Source: JBFMFR01 sp040752025 (GTDB taxonomy: Bacteria; Chloroflexota; Anaerolineae; Anaerolineales; UBA4823). Taken from it: a DNA stretch of 64,000 bases. Shown here one piece after another: positions 25,701 through 32,749 of the stretch. Below the pieces are notes generated by a model. The model searched no databases. It saw nothing but the letters and a program-made list of their open reading frames with translations, and had not been told where the DNA came from. Within the stretch, counting starts at the first letter, position 1, and each line of letters begins with the position of its first letter. The stretch spans positions 62,001 through 126,000 of the forward strand of contig JBFMFR010000011.1 in NCBI GenBank assembly GCA_040752025.1, written 5' to 3'. Made by a program: the position numbers and the translations under genes.

Positions 25701-27320
25701 AATTACCGGGAAGCCCGGCAGGCTTACGAGGAAGGGTTTACCCTCTGGCAGCAAGCGGCCCAGGCCCGTCCAGAGCAGGCCGCCTATTCACCCGCGCAAC
25801 GCCCGCTGCGCGCCGATTGCCCCTACCTGCCAATGACCCTGGATCCCGGCATGGCCGACGATATCGATACAGTCAGCGTGATCGACCAGTTGTTCTGCGG
25901 CCTGGTGGACCTGGAAGCCGGGTTGGATATCATCCCGGACGTGGCGCAAAGCTGGGAGATCCTGGAGGAGGGCAGGAAATATATCTTCCACCTGCGGGAG
26001 CAGGCCCGCTGGAGCGATGGCCAGGCGGTGACAGCCTCCGATTTCGAATATGCCTGGAAGCGCGTGCTAAACCCAGACAGCGGTTCGTTGGTGGCCCAGG
26101 CCCTATACGACATCAAGGGGGCGCGCGCTTATTCGCAAAGGAAGAACGAGGATGCCAACAGCGTGGGCGTGCAAGCGGTGGATGAGCACACCCTGGTGGT
26201 CGAGCTCGAACAACCGACCAGCTATTTTCTCTATCTTCTGGCCTTCAGCGCCAGTTATCCCATCCCCCGCCACGTCGTTGAGGCTCACGGCGAGGCCTGG
26301 ACGCAGCCCGAGCACCTGGTCACCAACGGGCCCTTCTACCTGGAATCCTGGGAGCAAAGCAGTGACCAGGAAGGGGTACTGGCGCTGAAACGCAATCCCA
26401 ACTATCACGGGCGCTTCAGTGGCAACGTGCAGCGCGTCGAACTGGTGGCCCATCCTGAAGAAGGTCAACGCCTGAGCGCCTACGAAAGCGGCGAACTGGA
26501 CTTGCTCTCTTTCCGCAACCTGACCGGTGACCGCGACCAGGTACGCCAGCGCCACAGCGGCGAATACCTGTCGGCGCCTTTCCTGGCTACCACTTACCTG
26601 GCCTTTGATGCCACTCGCCCACCTTTCGATGACGAGCGCCTGCGCCAGGCTTTCGCCCAGGCAATCGACAAAGAGTTACACGCCGATATCCAGCTCAAAG
26701 GCTTTGCCTTCCCGGCCACAGGTGGTTTCCTGCCGCCAGGCATGCCCGGGCACACCCCCAACAGCGGCCTGCCTTTCGATTCTGACGAGGCGCGCAGGTT
26801 GTTGGCGGAAAGCGCAATGGGCCGCGCAGGAGCGCTTCAACAAAATTTTCCTGCAATCGAATTTCTGGCCGGCCCCGGCCAGGAATCCATCACTGCCTTC
26901 ATCACAGCGCAATGGCAGGAGCACCTCGGCCTGGATGTGCGAGCACAAATCCTGGATTGGGAAGCCTTCATGCAGTGCCTGGATGGCGACATGCCGCACA
27001 TATTCCTGAATATCTGGGTCAATGATTACCCCGACCCTGATAACTTCCTGCGCGCCAGTAATGCCATCCATTGGATTCGCTGGCAGAATCCGGATTACCA
27101 GAACCTGGTGGAAGCAGCACGGCGAACCAGCGATCAGAACGAACGCCTGGAGATGTACCGCCAGGCCGACCAGATCTTGATGAAGGCAGCCATGGTTGTC
27201 CCCTTTAATTATTGGCGCACGCATTTACTGATCAAACCCTGTGTCAAAAAGTTGCCCACCTCCGCCATCAAATGGTGGTACTGGAAAGATGTTGTCCTTG
27301 AACAGGAGGATGCGAAATGA
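22755..27320 (+). CDS. Class III nucleotidyl cyclase - AAA ATPase - TPR - SBP_bac_5 chimera
   Basis: A 1521-residue chimera without signal peptide or membrane helix. Residues about 30-230 are a class III cyclase domain with metal Asp in LFADISGF and FAGDSI. Residues about 285-470 are a second cyclase-like domain (VFVRFQGIHF, IGDKGSYLYATFG, LGDQVILAARL) lacking the first metal Asp, so the pair resembles a C1/C2-type cyclase. An ATPase follows, with P-L-V-G-R, Walker A GQAGIGKS near 509 and Walker B VLLVFEDAQWLD near 650, then TPR-like helices to about 1000. From about 1010 to the end is a family 5 solute-binding domain (LREQARWSDGQAVTASDFEYAWKR written in parts: R-W-S-D-G-Q, D-F-E-Y-A-W-K-R; later LRQAFAQAIDKE). 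SBP domains normally act outside the cell; here it appears cytosolic. Both ends overlap neighbours by 4 bases. Confidence 0.88.
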   Translation: MSEISKETIEILASVYIPADWRQAIAQGQTLPEHTRGAALFADISGFSSLTEALVRAMGPRRGVEELPQHLNRVYDALITEIDHYAGSVIDFAGDSITCWFADEQVASSSSPPARFDCGARRATACGLSMQRVMQTLEAVPIPGQEPVFLGIKVAIASGEVRRFVVGNADIQLIPALAGSTLNRMAAAEHLAKRGEVLVDAPTIAQVEAAGLTLQVSEWRSDVEPSDEHRFAVLDTLKCDLHTVAEPAPWPQRSPAALREDQVRPWVLPAIYARLRAGLGDFLTELRPAVAVFVRFQGIHFDEDPKAGEKLNAYIRWVQQVITHYDGTLLQLTIGDKGSYLYATFGAPAGHEDDAQRALNAALEIRQARPELDFILPVQIGISRGTMRTGTYGGRTRRTYGVLGDQVILAARLMQYAQPGEVIVNQILKKSLGEAFTWDRPEEIRVKGKQASVAIVRLGERIEPGAPVESANQKAAAGPLVGRLAEFGRLKDALEKLQTGQSRVLIIQGQAGIGKSRLVRELLDLGNGDNLTILQGAGQSIEQHSPYRAWRDIFKAYFNLGNGKHRGNPGVQAAAQASTDPEKINLLRKTVRQYAPERLEHLPLLNDLLNLGIPDNNQTLTMDAAQRQQALLALLLALIQGRAKQNPVLLVFEDAQWLDSLSWTLIQRLAQRSTPDSRLLMLLVTRPLDDDASLREASSGLRSLPGTEIFNLPPLSGEEIVAITAARLDLPVAALPPVIASLVRQRAEGNPFYAEQLVLTLLEQGLIQVLSEAEPVRCEVCEDRAALEAALPDTIQGLILSRIDRLPLERQLVLKVAAVIGRSFAYNPLSHTLKQHAPISEAALNAHLGALDARELVWLEIPEPDLTYIFKHLTVQEIAYQTMAYAQRRQIHREVARWYESAYTADLSPVYALLAHHWSQAEDTSKAVHYLLLAGDEARRLYALPEAIQFYQRALAFLRASEQYEHSARTLMKLGLTYHLAFNYREARQAYEEGFTLWQQAAQARPEQAAYSPAQRPLRADCPYLPMTLDPGMADDIDTVSVIDQLFCGLVDLEAGLDIIPDVAQSWEILEEGRKYIFHLREQARWSDGQAVTASDFEYAWKRVLNPDSGSLVAQALYDIKGARAYSQRKNEDANSVGVQAVDEHTLVVELEQPTSYFLYLLAFSASYPIPRHVVEAHGEAWTQPEHLVTNGPFYLESWEQSSDQEGVLALKRNPNYHGRFSGNVQRVELVAHPEEGQRLSAYESGELDLLSFRNLTGDRDQVRQRHSGEYLSAPFLATTYLAFDATRPPFDDERLRQAFAQAIDKELHADIQLKGFAFPATGGFLPPGMPGHTPNSGLPFDSDEARRLLAESAMGRAGALQQNFPAIEFLAGPGQESITAFITAQWQEHLGLDVRAQILDWEAFMQCLDGDMPHIFLNIWVNDYPDPDNFLRASNAIHWIRWQNPDYQNLVEAARRTSDQNERLEMYRQADQILMKAAMVVPFNYWRTHLLIKPCVKKLPTSAIKWWYWKDVVLEQEDAK

Positions 27321-30300
27321 ACACAAATAGAGTCCGTCATACCTTGCAAAATCTCGTTATTCCTCTGGCTGGGGGTATTTTGCTGGCTGCCCTGGTACTT
27401 TTCGGGGCGCACTCCTCCGCCACAGCCACGGCTGAAGCGATAATGGATGAGACGGTGCGAACATCGCTACAACCCGCATCGCTCAACGCCAGCCTGCCCC
27501 AGGGCTTATCGCCATTGCCGACTTCATTTACCACAGATCTCGATGTTACCAACGCGGTCGCCTGGGGAGATATGGACGGCGATGGCGATCTCGATCTTGC
27601 AATCGGCAATGGCAACGTCTGCGATCCAGGCTGCCACGGGACTGCTAACAAAGTCTATCTAAACGAAGGTGGTGTAATCGCCTCTACTGCCGCCTGGACC
27701 TCTAACCAGAAGGATGATACCAAGAGCCTGGTATGGGCCGATATCGACGCGGATGGTGATCTGGATCTGGTTGTAGGCAGTACGTCCCAGGGAGCGCTGT
27801 TCTACCCGCCCAGGGTTTACCGCAATGATAACGGAATGCTGACAAAAAACGCCGTATGGAGCTCCAGTGTGTCAGCCGCTTCCAGCATCGCCCTGGGAGA
27901 CATGACCGGAGATGGGTATCCAGAGCTGGCCGCGGGATGCCAGATCTTCATAAACGTTGGCGGGACTCTCAACAATAGTCCCAGCGCTTGGACCCCTACG
28001 GATGGCTGCGGAGGCATGAGCGTCGCCTGGGGCGATATGAACGGCGACGGGTTGCTAGACCTGGCAGTTAGCGGGCGCGGCACCGATATCAAAGTATATT
28101 TGAATCTGGGCGGAACGCTGGAGACTGCTTCAACCTGGACTTCCACGGATGGAGGCGCCTGGAGCATCGCCTGGGCAGACGTTGACCAGGACGGCGACCT
28201 GGACCTGGCCGCCGGTAACAATGCGGTTTCCGTGGGAGTGAACAAGCTCTATCTCAACAATGGTACCACATTGAGCACCAGCTCCGATTGGACCTCCGGT
28301 GAGGCCGCCTGGGGAGCCCGCAGCGTTGCCTGGGGCGATGCGGATGGCGATGGCGACCTGGACCTGGCTGCCGGAGGCAAATCATCACCCAAGATCTACA
28401 TCAACACTGGCGGGACTTTAGAAAGCACACCTTCCTGGTCTGCCACAGACCAGGGCGAGGTCGCCAGCCTGGCCTGGGCGGACATCGACGGCGACGGCGA
28501 CCTGGACCTGGCTGCCGGTAACAGCAGCAACAACCGGCTTTACCTGAACAAAGGCGGCCAGCTTCTGCAATCCAGCGCCGGTTGGACCTCGAGCGATACG
28601 ATCAACATCGGGCACAGTGTTGCCTGGGGGGACATGAATGGCGACGGCCTCCTGGACCTGGCTCTGGGAGGCGCTTACCAGAACAGGGTCTATCTGAACA
28701 CCGGCAGCCGCTTGCAAGCAAACGCGGCCTGGAGCTCGACCTATGGACTCGACCGCAACACGCACAGCCTGGCCTGGGGGGATGTGGATGGCGATGGCGA
28801 TCTAGACCTGGCTGCTGGCGATGGGCCCATCCTACAAGGTTCTCCACCCGCATGGATTGGCGGCCAGAACCACCTGTATATCAATCAGAACGGCAGCTTG
28901 CAGGCCGGCCCGTCCTGGACCTCCAGCGATACCGCCACGACTTACAGTGTTGCCTGGGGGGATGTGGATGGCGATGGCGACCTCGATTTAGCTGCAGGCA
29001 ATGGGCCGCGCCTAATCTATGGTTTACCGTCCGTCCCCGATCATAACCGGGTCTATCTCAACGTAAATGGGACCCTCCAAACCAGCGCAGCCTGGAACTC
29101 GGCGGATACAGACGACACCGAAAGCGTGGCGTGGGGCGACGTGGATGGCGACGGCGACCTCGACCTGGCAGCAGGGAACTGGTTTGGACCTAACAAGGTT
29201 TACCTGAATAAGGGCGGTGTTCTGCAAACCAGCGCCTCCTGGGCTTCGAATGATGCTGACTACACCCAGGCCATCGCCTGGGGCGATATTGACAACGACG
29301 GCGATCTCGACCTGGTTGCCGGCAATTTTTGGGGGCCGCTCAAGATTTACTTCAATCACGGTGGCACCTTGGAGCATGTTGCCTCTTGGGTCTCTTACGA
29401 CTATAACGCCGCCCGCTCCATTGCCCTGGGCGATGTGGATGGCGACGGCGACCTGGACCTGGCCTGCGGTAGTTCGAACGATGATTCCAACGCCGTTTAC
29501 ATCAACGAAGGCGGAGAGATGCAGCGCACTGCCGCCTGGAGATCGACTGACACCACTGAAACTTACGGCGTGGCCTGGGGCGATGTGAACGGCGATGGCC
29601 TGCTCGACCTGGCTGCCAATAATTCCGGCAGGGCTAAAGTCTACCTGGCTCTCCGCCCGGCCTACCCGCCATACCCCGGGCAGGCCCAGACAGTTTTCAC
29701 CGAACTCTACGGGGGCCCTGTTCAAACTTTCAGTAACCTCGTCACCGCTCTGGCGCCAGCCAACTTCTATGCTTCACCCGCCATACACCAATCTGCCACG
29801 ATTCCCATATCGTACACGCTCTCTCACCCTGCCGGAGAAGAGATCAGGCAGGTGCAGGCATTCTATTCCCCCGATGGCGGCGGGCGCTGGCTGCCGGCTG
29901 TAGCCACTTCTACAACGATCACAACCAATTTACCTACGGCCCTGGGACCGGTCACACATACGCACCAAATTTATTATTGGGACGTTTTCCGCAGCAGTTT
30001 CTTCGGTCAAAGCGACAACGTTGTTTTTCGCATCTCAGCCCTGCCAAGTCCCAAGCCGGTCCCCAACAGCGCAGTCAACCCCTTCCAATGGCCTTTCACT
30101 TCAAGCCAGAGCTATCCATTCCGGGTGCGCGGCACACAGGTGCGGGTGATTTCCGATACCCTGCCCGTTGAAGGCGCCCTGGTAATGCGCATTCCGAGTG
30201 GGCAGAGTGTTGGTGGAACCCCTCTGTCAGACCCGGCGGGGCGACCCTACCTGACCAACCCAAGCGGCTATTTACCCGGGCGCGGCGTGATTGAAGTAGG

Positions 30301-32722
30301 CGATACGCTGGTAGCTATGCTGCCAATCTCCCACACTGAAACCTATACACTGTACTACACGAATGCCATCACCAACGCCATTGGCCTGGAAGGGCACTCT
30401 GTGGAAGCCGCCGGCGTGCAGACCATCACGGTCTCCTCACAGCATCCTCTGATGCTGTTCAACCTGGATATCTCCTTGCAGTGGGATGCGCGCAACGATA
30501 CCCGCTTCCTGGAGCCCTTCAAATACAATCTACAGCGGGTTTCCGAGCTGCTCTACGATTGGAGCAACGGCCAGGCTGCCCTGGGTAAAATCACCATCTA
30601 CCACAACCGCCAACACTGGAACGAGGCCCACATCCGCGTCTACGCCTCCAACCGTTTGCGCCCCAGCGCGGTGCAAGGCGGCATTGTCAGTGATGTGATC
30701 ACTGACACCAACCCGGTGACTACCACCAACTTCGTCCCCGGCCAGGTGCACATGGGTGCAGTGTGGAACCGCTACGGCGAGCCTGGCAGCAACCTGGGCG
30801 AGGACTGGCCGCGCACCCTGGCGCACGAGCTGGGCCATTACGCCCTGTTCCTGGACGACAACTACCTGGGCATGGATGCAAACGGCCAGATCATCCCGGT
30901 CAGCACCTGCACCGGGGCTATGGCCGATCCCTACCGCCAGGATTACCCCTACGACGAATTCCACGCGGACGCCGGCTGGATCCCGGACTGCGAGCAAACC
31001 CTCTCCAACCAGCTCAGCGGCCGCTCCGACTGGTCCACCATCCAGGCGTTTTACCCCTGGCTGTCCAAGGCCTCTCTCAGCAGCGGCCCCACTCGCCTGC
31101 CGCTGCAGGTAACGCAGATCGTGGAAGTCTCGCCATCTACCCCTCCGGCCGCTCTCGAAGATCCCACCTTCTACCTGATTTCAGAACTCAACCAGCGCGT
31201 CGAGCCCGGATCTGGGGCGCGCGCTTTCCTGTATCAGGATAACTGGGCCATCGACCTGGGACGCGCTACCCTGGATCATGTCCTGGCGCGCGGCGCCCGG
31301 GTAGACGACCAGGTGTGCGTCTACGACCCTGAAGCACGATTGGTCGGCTGCGAGACGGTCAAAGCCGGCGATGAACAAATCCTGATGGTGCACTTCCCAG
31401 ACTGGCGGCCCGACCTGTGGGTCACCCCGGTGAATTCGACCACCATCGGCCTGGAAATGTCCGGCGTGCCCCTGGGATTGTCGCTGAACGCCCGTCTCTA
31501 CCCGCTCACCGGCCCGGCGGTCAGCACCATCTCCCTGAATACCGCATACACCGGCACCTTCCACCTGGCTGACCCGCTCTTCGAAGGCTACGTGCGCGTC
31601 TGGGTTCAAGGCGCAGCCCAACCGGAAGAGATGATCGCCGATTTCACCGTGGGTGGAAACCCGGTCAACATGCGCGGCTCGAACGTCAACATGCGCGGCT
31701 CGAATGTCAATATGCGCGGCTCCAATGCCCCGGTGACCTCCTCCGACGGGCAGGTGATCCTGTTCGTGGATACGCGCAGCCTGACTGCCCACCAGTTCTA
31801 CAGTTTGCAAGCCACCACCGAAGTGCCAGAACCCCTGCCCTGGGCCAGCGTGGTCGGGCGCGCCTACCGCCTGACGGCTTCGGAAGATGCCCCTGATCTG
31901 AACGGCGCTTCGATCAACTTCACCTACATGGGCGACGAAGTCCCCCTGGGCGGCGAGCCCTGGCTGAAGGTGTACTACTGGGATGGCAACGACTGGACGA
32001 TGCTGCCCACCAACCTGGATCCTTATTACAACAACGCTTCCGCCCCCGCCCAGGGCGAAGGCGTCTACGTGCTGATGTCCAGCTTCGAAGTCAGCCTGTA
32101 CGGCCCCGGCTGGAACCTGGTGGCCTACCCGCTGCAAGACTCCCAGCCGGTGACCCAGGCGCTGCAATCCATTGAAGGCGACTACACGACGGTGTATGGC
32201 TACCGGGCCAGCGATACCATCGATCCCTGGGAGTTCTATGATGTGAGTGTGCCCGACTGGGTCAACGACCTGGCCCTCCTGGAATACGGCCACGGCTACT
32301 GGATCAATGCCTCCGAGACGATCACCTGGTATCTCTCCCCGAAAACCAATTCTCTGGTGGAACCGGCCCAAAATGCCAGCTACATGCTGCCTTACCCGCC
32401 GAGCAGCTTCTACGGACAGGTGCATGGCTCGCCGCCTTTCTTCGAGCCAGTCGCAGGCATGCCGGTGACGGCCTGGATCGGCGACAAGTTGTGCGGGCAG
32501 AGCAGCGTTCAGGATGTTCCCGGCTACGGTTTGGCCTTCGTCATCGATGTGTTCGCCGAAGATAGCCTCGCTCATACCGGCTGTGGCCTGCCCGGCCGGG
32601 AAGTGCGCTTCAAAGTGGGTAGTGAAACCATGATCCCACAGGCAACCTGGGATAACAGCCAGATCTGGGAATTGATCCTGAATGCCTCCTTGCGCTTCAT
32701 CTTCCCGCTGGTCTACCATTAA
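27317..32722 (+). CDS. Giant secreted FG-GAP/VCBS propeller protein with HExxH motif
   Basis: The 1801-residue protein starts with an N-terminal signal or anchor (hydrophobic at about 13-35) after a strong AGGAGG site, and overlaps the cyclase stop by 4 bases. Residues about 75-775 contain 14 FG-GAP units with the Ca2+-binding pattern D-x-D-x-D-G-D-L-D-L, enough for two seven-bladed propellers. A middle part of about 500 residues includes HELGH at 1170-1174, a zinc-protease-like motif with an uncertain third ligand. Three N-M-R-G-S-N-V repeats follow near 1451. The chain ends RFIFPLVYH, like the aromatic tails of many Chloroflexota secreted proteins. Function is unknown; a surface adhesin or protease-like protein is possible. 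Confidence 0.85.
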   Translation: MNTNRVRHTLQNLVIPLAGGILLAALVLFGAHSSATATAEAIMDETVRTSLQPASLNASLPQGLSPLPTSFTTDLDVTNAVAWGDMDGDGDLDLAIGNGNVCDPGCHGTANKVYLNEGGVIASTAAWTSNQKDDTKSLVWADIDADGDLDLVVGSTSQGALFYPPRVYRNDNGMLTKNAVWSSSVSAASSIALGDMTGDGYPELAAGCQIFINVGGTLNNSPSAWTPTDGCGGMSVAWGDMNGDGLLDLAVSGRGTDIKVYLNLGGTLETASTWTSTDGGAWSIAWADVDQDGDLDLAAGNNAVSVGVNKLYLNNGTTLSTSSDWTSGEAAWGARSVAWGDADGDGDLDLAAGGKSSPKIYINTGGTLESTPSWSATDQGEVASLAWADIDGDGDLDLAAGNSSNNRLYLNKGGQLLQSSAGWTSSDTINIGHSVAWGDMNGDGLLDLALGGAYQNRVYLNTGSRLQANAAWSSTYGLDRNTHSLAWGDVDGDGDLDLAAGDGPILQGSPPAWIGGQNHLYINQNGSLQAGPSWTSSDTATTYSVAWGDVDGDGDLDLAAGNGPRLIYGLPSVPDHNRVYLNVNGTLQTSAAWNSADTDDTESVAWGDVDGDGDLDLAAGNWFGPNKVYLNKGGVLQTSASWASNDADYTQAIAWGDIDNDGDLDLVAGNFWGPLKIYFNHGGTLEHVASWVSYDYNAARSIALGDVDGDGDLDLACGSSNDDSNAVYINEGGEMQRTAAWRSTDTTETYGVAWGDVNGDGLLDLAANNSGRAKVYLALRPAYPPYPGQAQTVFTELYGGPVQTFSNLVTALAPANFYASPAIHQSATIPISYTLSHPAGEEIRQVQAFYSPDGGGRWLPAVATSTTITTNLPTALGPVTHTHQIYYWDVFRSSFFGQSDNVVFRISALPSPKPVPNSAVNPFQWPFTSSQSYPFRVRGTQVRVISDTLPVEGALVMRIPSGQSVGGTPLSDPAGRPYLTNPSGYLPGRGVIEVGDTLVAMLPISHTETYTLYYTNAITNAIGLEGHSVEAAGVQTITVSSQHPLMLFNLDISLQWDARNDTRFLEPFKYNLQRVSELLYDWSNGQAALGKITIYHNRQHWNEAHIRVYASNRLRPSAVQGGIVSDVITDTNPVTTTNFVPGQVHMGAVWNRYGEPGSNLGEDWPRTLAHELGHYALFLDDNYLGMDANGQIIPVSTCTGAMADPYRQDYPYDEFHADAGWIPDCEQTLSNQLSGRSDWSTIQAFYPWLSKASLSSGPTRLPLQVTQIVEVSPSTPPAALEDPTFYLISELNQRVEPGSGARAFLYQDNWAIDLGRATLDHVLARGARVDDQVCVYDPEARLVGCETVKAGDEQILMVHFPDWRPDLWVTPVNSTTIGLEMSGVPLGLSLNARLYPLTGPAVSTISLNTAYTGTFHLADPLFEGYVRVWVQGAAQPEEMIADFTVGGNPVNMRGSNVNMRGSNVNMRGSNAPVTSSDGQVILFVDTRSLTAHQFYSLQATTEVPEPLPWASVVGRAYRLTASEDAPDLNGASINFTYMGDEVPLGGEPWLKVYYWDGNDWTMLPTNLDPYYNNASAPAQGEGVYVLMSSFEVSLYGPGWNLVAYPLQDSQPVTQALQSIEGDYTTVYGYRASDTIDPWEFYDVSVPDWVNDLALLEYGHGYWINASETITWYLSPKTNSLVEPAQNASYMLPYPPSSFYGQVHGSPPFFEPVAGMPVTAWIGDKLCGQSSVQDVPGYGLAFVIDVFAEDSLAHTGCGLPGREVRFKVGSETMIPQATWDNSQIWELILNASLRFIFPLVYH
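27553..29610. repeat. 14 coding FG-GAP repeats, about 100-200 bp spacing
   Basis: The near-identical core GATGTGGATGGCGATGGCGA recurs with variations, each time encoding A-W-G-D-V-D-G-D-G-D-L-D-L. Fourteen units were counted from the protein. Confidence 0.85.
31667..31729. repeat. Three tandem 21-bp coding repeats
   Basis: Units at 31667, 31688 and 31709 share AATATGCGCGGCTCSAAYG-type sequence and encode N-M-R-G-S-N-(V/V/A). They lie at a junction between domains of the FG-GAP protein. Confidence 0.85.
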
Positions 32723-32749
32723 GCGAAGCTGTGGTATGAGTATCTTCGT

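Noticed and set aside
27553..29610. Possible CRISPR-like or satellite array
   Set aside because: The repeats are coding FG-GAP units with variable spacing and codon-level variation, not direct repeats with spacers.
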